A DNA stretch of 64,000 bases from Alloyangia pacifica. GTDB lineage: Bacteria > Pseudomonadota > Alphaproteobacteria > Rhodobacterales > Rhodobacteraceae. Every line of letters starts with the position of its first letter. The first letter of the stretch is position 1. Under the pieces are notes generated by a model. That model had not been told where the DNA came from. It saw only the letters and a program-made list of their open reading frames with translations, and made no database searches. Shown here piece after piece: positions 18,792-27,157 of this stretch. Location: positions 124,001 through 188,000 of the forward strand of contig NZ_FOZW01000012.1 in NCBI RefSeq assembly GCF_900116195.1. The letters run 5' to 3'. The translations under genes were made by a program, and so were the position numbers.

Positions 18792-18871
18792 GGAGCGGGG
18801 GCTCTGCCCCGGTCCGCTGACCCGGTCCGCTGACGCGGCCTCCCCGGGATATTTGCGCCGAGGCGAAGAGG
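18792..18871 (+). repeat. Intergenic repeat of the CCCCGGGATATTT type
   Basis: Between the cytochrome and the ABC ATPase lies a GGGGCTCTGCCCC mini-hairpin, a 12-bp tandem duplication of CCGGTCCGCTGA, and TCCCCGGGATATTTGCGCCG. The same hairpin-plus-CCCGGGATATTT layout recurs at 21174-21228 (opposite strand) and 26999-27058. Confidence 0.6.
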
Positions 18872-18872
18872 C

Positions 18873-19898
<1,026 letters not shown>

Positions 19899-19943
19899 GT
19901 CAGTCTTTCCTCATCAGTCTTGCGGAAGGCGCTGCGGCGCCTC

Positions 19944-21161
19944 TCATCCTTTCACCGAGCCGGCGGTCAGCCCCTTGGTCATGAACCGCTCCAGCCCCAG
20001 GAACAGCACCATGATCGGCACCGTGGCGATCACCGAGCCGGCCATCAGGTGCTGGCGCGGCACCTCGGAAGAGTTCAGCGAGGCAATGCCGCGGGTCAGG
20101 GTGAACTTGTTCGGGTCATCCAGAAGCATGAAGGCCAGCAGGAACTCGTTCCACGCGATCATGAAGACGTAGAGCGAGACCGAGGCCAGCGCCGGCAGCG
20201 ACAGCGGCAGGGTGATCTTCCAGATCACTTTCAGCCGCGACAGCCCGTCCATCAGCCCGGCCTCCTCGACCTCGGACGGCAGGCCGCGGAAGTAGCCCTG
20301 CAGCATGTAGAGCGCCACGGGGATGGTGGTGACCGGGTAGATCAGCACGATGCCGAAGATGGTGTTGCGCAGCCCGGTCATCGAGAAGGCGATGTAGATC
20401 GGCAGCGCCAGCACGATCATCGGCACCATGTAGATCAGCAGGATCGAGCGCGAGAACACCTTCTGCCCGCGGAAGCGCAGCCGCGCCACGGCATAGGCGC
20501 CGGGGATGGCGAAGGCGAGGGTGATCAGCACGGTCAGCACCGAGACGTAGAAGGACGTCCAGAGATAGCTGCCGAAATTGTAGTCCCGCATCAGCTCGAC
20601 GTAGGAGCGGAAGAGCCCGAGCCCCTGATCTAGGTCGAGCGAGAAATCCAGCGGGTTCTGCACCAGCGCCGCCTGGTTCTTCAGCGAGGTCATCACCATC
20701 ACGTAGAAGGGGATGACCACGATGGCGGTGAAGAAGATGTAGCCGAAGCCGGTCAGGAAGCGGATCACCGCCGCCTCGAAGACATGGCGGGTGAGCGCGC
20801 CGGGCACCACCTTGTCGAGGATCTTCCAGAGCCCGACCCCGGTGAAGAGCACGGTGGCGAGGATGCCGGTCCAGCGGGCCAGCGGCGCGGCCTCGGGGTC
20901 GATGGCGATGGGCGAGAGACCCGCGAGCCCTGCGGCGAGCAGCATGATCGCGCCGAGGCCGAGCGGCAGCGCGGGCCTGCCGCCGCCACCCCGCAGGCAG
21001 GCGAGGCCCATCAGCGCACCCCAGGGCAGCGCCAGCCACGCGGGCCGGAAGCCGGCGCCGGTGGCAAAGCTCATGGCGACCGCCACGGTGGTGGCGACGA
21101 CGAAGCACCAGAGCGCTCCCAGCAGCGGCGCAGTGACATATCCGAAACGCAGCGGTCTCAT
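19944..21161 (-). CDS. Carbohydrate ABC transporter permease (MalG type) with extra N-terminal membrane segments
   Basis: A 405-residue permease. The core from about residue 130 is a normal MalG-type unit (FIFFTAIVVIPFYVMVMTSL-like TM1, and the EAA loop EEAGLMDGLSRLKVIWKITL). It is preceded by about 120 residues with roughly four additional hydrophobic segments (APLLGALWCFVVATTVAVAM, LPWGALMGLACL, LGLGAIMLLAAGLAGL, GILATVLFTGVGLWKIL). MalG-type proteins are usually 270-300 residues, or about 380 in AglG-like members. The extension may interact with the enlarged partner permease at 21262. Probably substrate-specific; function of the extra helices unknown. Confidence 0.85.
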   Translation of the reverse strand: MRPLRFGYVTAPLLGALWCFVVATTVAVAMSFATGAGFRPAWLALPWGALMGLACLRGGGGRPALPLGLGAIMLLAAGLAGLSPIAIDPEAAPLARWTGILATVLFTGVGLWKILDKVVPGALTRHVFEAAVIRFLTGFGYIFFTAIVVIPFYVMVMTSLKNQAALVQNPLDFSLDLDQGLGLFRSYVELMRDYNFGSYLWTSFYVSVLTVLITLAFAIPGAYAVARLRFRGQKVFSRSILLIYMVPMIVLALPIYIAFSMTGLRNTIFGIVLIYPVTTIPVALYMLQGYFRGLPSEVEEAGLMDGLSRLKVIWKITLPLSLPALASVSLYVFMIAWNEFLLAFMLLDDPNKFTLTRGIASLNSSEVPRQHLMAGSVIATVPIMVLFLGLERFMTKGLTAGSVKG

Positions 21162-21173
21162 GGCGTCCCCCTG

Positions 21174-21228
21174 CTTCCATATGTGCCAAATATCCCGGGG
21201 GTCCGGGGGCTGGCCCCCGGTCCGGCAC
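21174..21228 (-). repeat. Intergenic repeat of the CCCCGGGATATTT type
   Basis: On the minus strand this gap between the two permease genes reads GGGGGCCAGCCCCC (hairpin), then GGACCCCCGGGATATTTGGC, then ACATATGGAAGC. It shares hairpin plus CCCGGGATATTT with 18792-18871 and 26999-27058. Its place inside an operon means it is transcribed. Confidence 0.6.
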
Positions 21229-21261
21229 AGCTCAAGGTCGGCACGGTTCGGAAAATGCGCA

Positions 21262-22506
21262 TCACAGCCCCTCCTCCCGGCTCATCACGCGGAAGAAGAA
21301 CAGCGAGAAGAGGATCAGCGACAGGAAGATCACCACCGCCACCGCCGCCCCCGCGCCGATGTTCGACAGGGCGAAGGCCTGCTCGTAGACGTTGACCGTC
21401 AGCACGCGGGTGCCGGCGTTGCCGCCGGTGAGCAGGAAGATGTCGTCGAACTTGTTGAAGGTCCAGATGAAGCGCAACAGGAACAGCACCGAGAGGATCC
21501 CCAGCAGCTGCGGCAGCGACAGGTAGCGGAACTTCTGGAAGGGCGAGGCGCCGTCCATGTCCGCGGCCTCGTACATGTCGGTGTCGATCGACTGCATCCG
21601 CGCGAGGATGAAGAGGAACGACAGCGGGAAATAGCGCCAGATCTCGAAAAGGGTCACCATGATCAGCGCCAGAGGCCGCTCGCCGAAGAAGTTGATCGCC
21701 TGGCTGGTCACGCCCATCTGCATCAGCAGGGCGTTGGCCGAGCCGGAGTAGGGATCGAAAAGCAGGATCCAGGCAAAGGCCACGGCGATCACCGGGGCAA
21801 CATAGGGAAAGAGGTACAGCCCGCGCAGGATGCCTTGTCCGGTGAAGCTCTTGTCGAGCAGCATCGCGGCGAAGAGCCCGAGGATCAGCGCGCCGGCGGT
21901 GCCGAAGACGGTGTAGAACAGCGTCACGCCGAGCACCGACCAGAACTCGGCGCCATTGAAGATGCGCGCAAAGTTCTCAAGCGTGAAGCCCGAGAAGGAG
22001 GTCAGGACGTTGTTGGCGCGACCGCTGATGACCGGCTCGCTCGCTTCGACGTCGGGCCCCTCGAAATAGGACGGGTCCGCCGCGACAGGGATGCGGATCT
22101 GATCGCGGAAGCCGCCCTCCCAGTCGCCGAGGTCGCAGGTGAGCGTGGCGTCGTCGAGCGTGCAGCGCGGGTCCATCTCGGTGGCACTCAGCCCTTCGGG
22201 CCATGTGTCGGTCAGCGTGACGCCGGTGATCGCCTGGTCCTGCGAGGAGTTGCGCAGGCGGTAGCGCAGGTAGGCGTCCGGATCGCCTTCTTCGAGGTCG
22301 CCGCGGATGTCCTCGCGCACCACCGGCGCGGGCGGGCGCAGCTCGGCGAGGCCGATCGGCTTGAAGGCGATCCAGAACACCGCCAGCAGCGGCAGGATCA
22401 CCACCAGCGCCACGGCGGCGAGGGTGGGGAAGAGCAGGCCCCAGGCCAGCCGCGCCTCGCGGCGGGCGAGCGGGCCCATGCCCTTCGGTGGAACGGGTTC
22501 CATCAT
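21262..22506 (-). CDS. Carbohydrate ABC transporter permease (MalF type) with large periplasmic insertion
   Basis: A 414-residue permease. The ATG at 22506 (MMEPVPPKG) is chosen because GGAGG is 6 bases upstream. TM1 is at about residues 22-45 (LLFPTLAAVALVVILPLLAV). About 140 non-membrane residues follow before TM2, including ITGVTLTDTWPEGLS and a Cys pair (RCTLDD, LTCDLGDW) in a DUF11-like beta-sandwich pattern. The normal core then has the EAA loop YEAADMDGASPFQKFRYLSL. The insertion recalls the large P2 loop of E. coli MalF, but the DUF11-like sequence is different and unusual. Pairs with the permease at 19944. Confidence 0.85.
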   Translation of the reverse strand: MMEPVPPKGMGPLARREARLAWGLLFPTLAAVALVVILPLLAVFWIAFKPIGLAELRPPAPVVREDIRGDLEEGDPDAYLRYRLRNSSQDQAITGVTLTDTWPEGLSATEMDPRCTLDDATLTCDLGDWEGGFRDQIRIPVAADPSYFEGPDVEASEPVISGRANNVLTSFSGFTLENFARIFNGAEFWSVLGVTLFYTVFGTAGALILGLFAAMLLDKSFTGQGILRGLYLFPYVAPVIAVAFAWILLFDPYSGSANALLMQMGVTSQAINFFGERPLALIMVTLFEIWRYFPLSFLFILARMQSIDTDMYEAADMDGASPFQKFRYLSLPQLLGILSVLFLLRFIWTFNKFDDIFLLTGGNAGTRVLTVNVYEQAFALSNIGAGAAVAVVIFLSLILFSLFFFRVMSREEGL

Positions 22507-22537
22507 GGACACCCTCCGGTCTTGCACGTCAACAGAT

Positions 22538-22562
22538 GCGGGGCGCCGGAAAAGCGCCCCGC
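22538..22562 (-). other. Hairpin between sugar-binding protein gene and first permease gene
   Basis: GCGGGGCGC (22538-22546) and GCGCCCCGC (22554-22562) form a perfect 9-bp stem with a 7-nt loop, 12 bases after the binding-protein stop. No T run. Same position and type as the hairpins at 13345 and 29160. Confidence 0.6.
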
Positions 22563-22574
22563 CGTATCAATCGC

Positions 22575-23924
22575 TTACTGGATCGCGCTCAGCTCTTCGT
22601 TGAGCTGGCTGACTGCCTCGGCGGCGTCGATCTCGTCGTCGATGAAGGCACGCACGACGCGGTTCACCGCCTGGCTGTTGACCATCTTCGAGGCCAGCGC
22701 CATCTGGCCGACGTCGGCACCCCAGCGCTGCGCCACGTCGAGGCCGGCGACAAGCTCGTTCACCGTGTCCTCGCCGTAGAGATCGCCAAGCGCCGCCTGG
22801 CGATCGACGCCGACCGGCAGTTTCGACCACTCGGTGACGAACATCTCGGGGTCCTCGTCGGTGCCGCGGCGGACCGGGAACTTGCCCTCTGGGGCGATTG
22901 CCAGCGTGTCGAGATAGCCCTCGTCCATCGAGAACTTGACGAATTCCTCGGCGACGTCGGTATTGGCGTCGCCGGTAATGCCGAGGAAGTTCAACTCGGC
23001 AAAGGCGGCGCCGTCGGGGTTGGACGGGCCCGAGAAATTGGTGACGATGCCGGTCTTCCCGGCCAGCTCGGCCGAGGTCGGATCATCGGTGATCGTGGGC
23101 GGCGCGCTGTCGCGCAGGCCGGCCAGCTCGTCGAGGATGAAGGGCGACCAGATGGTCATCGCGGTATTGCCCGAGAAGTAGATCGTCCGCGCCTGGTCCC
23201 AGTAGAGATCGCCCGGCGGCGAGGCCTTGGCGATGGTCTTGTAGAACTCCAGCACCTCGGTGGTCGCGGCCTCGTCGAGCTCGGCAAAGCCGTCCGCGCC
23301 GACGGGTGAGACGCCGTTGGCGAGGAAGACGTGCTCGAGAACCTGGCTCATGAAGGCCTCATCGACCTTGGTGGCGGCGACGAAACCGTACATCTCGGGT
23401 GGATTGTGCAGCTTCTCGATCGCGGCTTCGACCGCGGCGTAGCTGGTCGGCGGCTCCAGCCCGGCCTCGTCGAAGAGGTCCTTGCGGTAGATGATCATCT
23501 GCGTCCAGCCGTCGGCGGGCACCGAGGCGAAGCCGTCGTCGAACTCGGCCATCTTCAGCGCGCCGGGGGCAAAGGTGGCGCCGCCCAGCTCCTCGATCAC
23601 ATCGGTGGCGGCATCGGGGTCGAGAATGCCGGCCTCGGCCCAGGGCAGGGCATATGAAAGCGGGTGGTAAATGACATCGGGCATGTCGCCCGCGGCATAG
23701 GCGGCGGTGGCGCGGGTGCCCATCTCGCTCTCGGTGACCGGGATCACCTCGACCTCATGGCCGCTGGCCTCGGTGAAGGCCGCGGCCATGGCCTCCTGCT
23801 TGGCCAGCCGCTCGGGCTGCTCCTCGATGGTCCAGAACCGGATGGTGTCGGCCTGGGCCATCCCGGCGGTCAGCGCCAATAGCATGGCGGTGCCGCCGAG
23901 AGCGCGGCGTTTGATGGGTGTCAT
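22575..23924 (-). CDS. Sugar ABC transporter substrate-binding protein (CUT1)
   Basis: A 449-residue periplasmic binding protein from the ATG at 23924 (AGGAGG Shine-Dalgarno); signal peptide MTPIKRRALGGTAMLLALTA, cleaved near AQA. It is a family 1 extracellular solute-binding protein (FWTIEEQPERLAKQEAMAAA, VPADGWTQMIIYRKDLFDEA, GNTAMTIWSPFILDEL). Length and operon layout resemble alpha-glucoside or trehalose systems, but no hydrolase or kinase is nearby to name the sugar. First gene of a four-gene minus-strand operon; a LacI-type palindrome lies about 190 bases upstream. Confidence 0.88.
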   Translation of the reverse strand: MTPIKRRALGGTAMLLALTAGMAQADTIRFWTIEEQPERLAKQEAMAAAFTEASGHEVEVIPVTESEMGTRATAAYAAGDMPDVIYHPLSYALPWAEAGILDPDAATDVIEELGGATFAPGALKMAEFDDGFASVPADGWTQMIIYRKDLFDEAGLEPPTSYAAVEAAIEKLHNPPEMYGFVAATKVDEAFMSQVLEHVFLANGVSPVGADGFAELDEAATTEVLEFYKTIAKASPPGDLYWDQARTIYFSGNTAMTIWSPFILDELAGLRDSAPPTITDDPTSAELAGKTGIVTNFSGPSNPDGAAFAELNFLGITGDANTDVAEEFVKFSMDEGYLDTLAIAPEGKFPVRRGTDEDPEMFVTEWSKLPVGVDRQAALGDLYGEDTVNELVAGLDVAQRWGADVGQMALASKMVNSQAVNRVVRAFIDDEIDAAEAVSQLNEELSAIQ

Positions 23925-24115
23925 CGTCTTCCTCCTGTTGCCTTTTTTGGTCAATCCAGCGGGCGGAAGGGGAGGCATGCACCAACCGTGCAGCAAGCGG
24001 GGGAGGGCGCGCGTGCGCGCGCGGGGCTGCCGAAATGCAGCAAGACCTCCTCCCTGGAAAACCCCTTCACAAGCGTAAACATTCGAACAATCTCCTGGGG
24101 GGAGACTTGGGGCTC

Positions 24116-24125
24116 AAAGCGCTTT
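24116..24125. promoter_or_regulatory. Putative LacI-family operator
   Basis: AAAGCGCTTT is a perfect 10-bp palindrome with the central GCGC typical of LacI/GalR-family operators. It lies in the 250-bp gap upstream of the sugar ABC operon that reads away on the minus strand, and about 50 bases beyond the urtE stop. No LacI-family gene is present in the window, so the regulator would be encoded elsewhere. Confidence 0.55.
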
Positions 24126-24132
24126 AGGCAAG

Positions 24133-24155
24133 GAAAAAAGACGCTGCAGCGCGGC
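24133..24155 (-). terminator. Possible terminator of the urt operon
   Basis: On the minus strand, 20 bases after the urtE stop, a short self-complementary CGCTGCAGCG core is followed by TCTTTTTTCC. The stem is short (loop TGCA, few pairs), so only the T run and position support it. Confidence 0.4.
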
Positions 24156-24174
24156 AACTTACGAGGTTTTCAGG

Positions 24175-24870
24175 TCAGATGGAGACTTTTTCGAGCAGCG
24201 CCTCGCGATCGATCTGCCCGGCCTGTCCGGAAAGCGACACAGCCCCCCGGGTCACGGCATAGAAACTGTCGGCCAGACCCCAGGTGAAATCGAAGTATTG
24301 CTCGACCAGCACCACCGCCATGTCGCCTTGGTCGCGCAGCTGCGCGATGACCCGGCCGATCTGCTGGATGATGTTGGGCTGGATGCCCTCGGTCGGCTCG
24401 TCGAGGAGCAATACGCGCGGTCGACTGATGAGCGCGCGGGCGATGGCAAGCTGCTGCTGCTGCCCGCCCGACAGATCGCCGCCGCGGCGGTGAAGGAAGT
24501 CCTTGAGAATTGGGAAAAGCTCGAAGATATGCGCCGGCACGCCGCGCTCGGAGCGCGGCAGGCAGGCAAAGCCGGACTCGAGGTTTTCCTGCACCGTCAT
24601 CAGCGGGAAGATCTCGCGCCCCTGCGGCACGTAGGCAATACCGGCGCGGGCCGCCTGATAGGCGTTGAGGTGCTCGAGCGGCGTGCCGTCGAGACTGATC
24701 GTCCCGCTGGAGTAGGGGTGGCGCCCGGCGATGGCCTTGAGCAGCGAGGTCTTTCCCACGCCGTTCGTGCCCATCACCGCGGTGACCTTGCCGGGCTCCG
24801 CCGCGAGGCTGATCCCGTGCAGGATCTGGCTCTGCCCGTAGTGCAGGGTGAGGTTGTCGACCTTCAGCAT
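24175..24870 (-). CDS. urtE: Urea ABC transporter ATP-binding subunit UrtE
   Basis: A 231-residue LivF-type ATPase from the ATG at 24870 (GGAG 9 bases upstream). It has Walker A GTNGVGKTS, Q-loop VPQGREIFPLMTV, signature LSGGQQQQ, Walker B VLLLDEPTEGIQPNII and H-loop VEQYFDF, the last being characteristic of UrtE. It energises urea import with UrtD. Separated from urtD by 79 bp containing two matched palindromes, whereas the other urt cytoplasmic genes overlap or are close. Confidence 0.93.
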   Translation of the reverse strand: MLKVDNLTLHYGQSQILHGISLAAEPGKVTAVMGTNGVGKTSLLKAIAGRHPYSSGTISLDGTPLEHLNAYQAARAGIAYVPQGREIFPLMTVQENLESGFACLPRSERGVPAHIFELFPILKDFLHRRGGDLSGGQQQQLAIARALISRPRVLLLDEPTEGIQPNIIQQIGRVIAQLRDQGDMAVVLVEQYFDFTWGLADSFYAVTRGAVSLSGQAGQIDREALLEKVSI

Positions 24871-24887
24871 GGCGTCTCGCTCCGTCC

Positions 24888-24933
24888 GCAAATCTCTTCG
24901 AAGAGATTTGCAACGTCCTTCGAAGGACGTTGC
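24888..24933. repeat. Two tandem 24-nt perfect palindromes between urtD and urtE
   Basis: Palindrome 1 (24888-24911) has half-site GCAAATCTCTTC followed by its exact reverse complement. Palindrome 2 (24910-24933) has half-site GCAACGTCCTTC followed by its exact reverse complement. They overlap by the two bases GC, share the outer GCAA/TTGC and central TTCGAA, and differ in between. In RNA each can fold into a 10-bp stem with a TCGA loop. Confidence 0.85.
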
Positions 24934-24949
24934 AGTGTCGCGTGTGTCT

Positions 24950-25690
24950 TCATCGTCCGAGGTAGACGTCGATGACGTCCTGGTTGGCGGTCACGTGATC
25001 GAGCGAGCCCTCGGCAAGCACCGAGCCCTCGCAGAGCACCGTCACCTTGCAATCGAGCCGCCGCACGAATTCCATGTCGTGCTCGACCACCACCACCGCG
25101 TGTTTCTGCGCCGCGCGGCGCAAGAGGTCGGTGGTGTGCTCGCGTTCCGCCGGGGTCATGCCCGCCGCGGGCTCGTCCACGAGCAGCAGCCGCGGGTCCT
25201 GCGCCAGCAGCATGCCGATCTCGAGCCACTGCTTCTGGCCGTGGCTTAGCTCGCCCGAAACCCGGCCAAGCTGGTCCGAGAGGCCGATCTCGGCGGCGAT
25301 CTCCTCGATACGCTCCGCCCCGGCCCTGGTCTTGTTGTAGAACAGCACGTCGAACGGCCCGCGCTTGTTCTTCAGCGCCATGGCGAGGTTTTCGCGCACG
25401 GTCTGGGCCTCGAAGACCGTGGGTTTCTGGAACTTGCGCCCGACGCCGGAGCGGGCGATCTGGCTTTCCGACATCTTCAGCAGCGACACGGACTTCTCGC
25501 CCCAGAGCACGCGGCCTTCGTCGGGGCGGGTCTTGCCGGTGATGATGTCCATGAAGGTGGTCTTGCCGGCGCCATTGGGGCCGATGATGGCGCGCAGCTC
25601 CGGCTCGCCGATGCGGAAGGAAAGGTTGTTGATCGCCTTGAAGCCGTCGAAGCTGACGGAGACGCCGGACATCTCGAGCAGGGTCTTCAT
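24950..25690 (-). CDS. urtD: Urea ABC transporter ATP-binding protein UrtD
   Basis: A 246-residue LivG-type ATPase; GGAAGAGAA precedes the ATG at 25690, which overlaps the urtC stop (ATGA). Features: Walker A GPNGAGKTT, RKFQKPTVFEAQTVRENL (UrtD-like), signature LSHGQKQWLEIGMLL, Walker B LLLVDEPAAGMTPAE and H-loop VVEHDMEFV. LSHGQ rather than LSGGQ is normal for UrtD. Couples ATP hydrolysis to urea import with UrtE, UrtB and UrtC. Confidence 0.94.
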   Translation of the reverse strand: MKTLLEMSGVSVSFDGFKAINNLSFRIGEPELRAIIGPNGAGKTTFMDIITGKTRPDEGRVLWGEKSVSLLKMSESQIARSGVGRKFQKPTVFEAQTVRENLAMALKNKRGPFDVLFYNKTRAGAERIEEIAAEIGLSDQLGRVSGELSHGQKQWLEIGMLLAQDPRLLLVDEPAAGMTPAEREHTTDLLRRAAQKHAVVVVEHDMEFVRRLDCKVTVLCEGSVLAEGSLDHVTANQDVIDVYLGR

Positions 25691-26922
25691 TTCTCTTCCT
25701 CCCCCTCGACGGTGCGATGCGCGCCCATGTCCGGGCCGAAGTCGCCGACGCGCTCGGGCACAGGATGGCGGCGGGTGAACAGGTCGAAGATGCCGCCGAT
25801 TCCTTTGGGCGCGAGCAGGGTCACGGCGACGAAGCTGAGGCCGAGCAGCACCAGCCACCAGTCGGTCCAGTTGATCGTGTAGACCCCGAGGTTGACGTTC
25901 GGTGCGCCGCCACCGGTGAACCAGCTCGACAGCAGCGAGACCACGGCCGCGCCGAGCGCCGCGCCGTAGAGCCGCCCGCGGCCGCCGATGGCGACCCAGA
26001 CCGCGAGGTAGATCGAGGCGATGGGGGCGATCTCGGCCGGGTTGATGATCCCCGCCTGCGGGTAGTAGAGCGCCCCGGCGAGCCCCGAGACGATACCGGT
26101 GAGTGTGAAGATGAAGAGCTTGTAGCTTTCCACGTGGTAGCCGAGGAAGCGCACCCGGTTCTCGTTGTCGCGGATGCCGCGGATCACCGAGCCCATCTTG
26201 CCCGAGACCACCCAGGCAAAGAGCAGGTAGCCGAGGCCGAGCGCCGCCGCCGAGCCCCAGAAGAACCAGATCGAAATGGTCGATTGCGGCACCGCGTCGA
26301 GTCCCGGCAGGTTCTGCAGGCCCGACAGCCCGTTGTTGCCGCGCAGCCCGGCCTCGTTTTGGAAGAGGTAGAGCGAGAGCGCCAGGGTCATCGCCTGCGT
26401 CAGGATCGACAGGTACACCCCGGTGACCCGGCTGCGGAAGGCGAGCCAGCCGAAGACCAGCGCGAGGATCCCCGGCACCAGCACCACCATCGCAAGCTGC
26501 AGCGGGAAGCTGTGGGCAAAACCCCAGAGCCAGGGGAAGTCGGCGCTGCCGACCACGCCGAAGATCTGCTGGCCGATGGCGTCGTGGATTTCCTCGGGGG
26601 TGGGCGGGATCGGCGCGGCGCGCAGGCTCTCGGCGATGATGAGCTCGGTACGGGCGTACATCAGCCACATGCCGATCATGTAGCCGCCGAGCCCGAAGAA
26701 GGCCATGTGGCCGAGGCTGAGGATGCCTGTGTAGCCCCAGACCACATCCATCGCCACGGCGACCAGCATCAGGCAGAGCGTCTTGCCCAGCGTCTTGACG
26801 AAGGAGGTCGAGAGGAACCCGGTGCCGGTGGCGGGCGCGAGCACGGTGACCAGCAGCACGAAGAGCGCCAGCGCCAGCAGGAACCAGGCGACCGATTTGT
26901 TTTGGGCGAAGAAGCTGCTCAT
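25687..26922 (-). CDS. urtC: Urea ABC transporter permease UrtC
   Basis: A 411-residue LivM-type permease, start at 26922 with GGGAG upstream. About nine to ten membrane segments; conserved ILSLGHMAFFGLGGYMIG, GVYLSILTQAMTLALSLYLF, FRNEAGLRGNNGLSG-like segment (residues near 190), and VIRGIRDNENRVRFLGY, which are hallmarks of UrtC. The C-terminal tail is charged (PERVGDFGPDMGAHRTVEGE). The 235-bp gap between urtB and urtC contains dispersed repeats, so transcription must cross them. Confidence 0.94.
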   Translation of the reverse strand: MSSFFAQNKSVAWFLLALALFVLLVTVLAPATGTGFLSTSFVKTLGKTLCLMLVAVAMDVVWGYTGILSLGHMAFFGLGGYMIGMWLMYARTELIIAESLRAAPIPPTPEEIHDAIGQQIFGVVGSADFPWLWGFAHSFPLQLAMVVLVPGILALVFGWLAFRSRVTGVYLSILTQAMTLALSLYLFQNEAGLRGNNGLSGLQNLPGLDAVPQSTISIWFFWGSAAALGLGYLLFAWVVSGKMGSVIRGIRDNENRVRFLGYHVESYKLFIFTLTGIVSGLAGALYYPQAGIINPAEIAPIASIYLAVWVAIGGRGRLYGAALGAAVVSLLSSWFTGGGAPNVNLGVYTINWTDWWLVLLGLSFVAVTLLAPKGIGGIFDLFTRRHPVPERVGDFGPDMGAHRTVEGEEEK

Positions 26923-26998
26923 GCGGTGGCTCCCTGGGTCAGTGCCCTCGCCGCGCGGGCGCGTTGCCCGCGGGTCGGTCGCCCTCCGGCCGGAAGAA

Positions 26999-27104
26999 GG
27001 GGGCGCTGCCCCCGAGCCGCTGCGCGGCTCTCCCCCGGGATATTTGCAACATGTGGACGTGCAGGGGGCGGCGCGGATTTCATCTTTCCGAAAATACTCC
27101 CGCC
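26999..27104. repeat. Back-to-back intergenic repeats between urtB and urtC
   Basis: On the plus strand GGGGGCGCTGCCCCC (hairpin) and, downstream, TCCCCCGGGATATTTGCAAC match the layout at 18792 and 21174. About 30 bp further on, CATCTTTCCGAAAATACTCC (from 27081) is the reverse complement of the repeat at 2411-2432. Two repeat types therefore lie together in opposite orientation inside the urt operon. Confidence 0.6.
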
Positions 27105-27157
27105 GGAGGCGTCCGCGAGCGCAGCGATGCGGGCACGGCTGGTCATCAGGGTCATGG

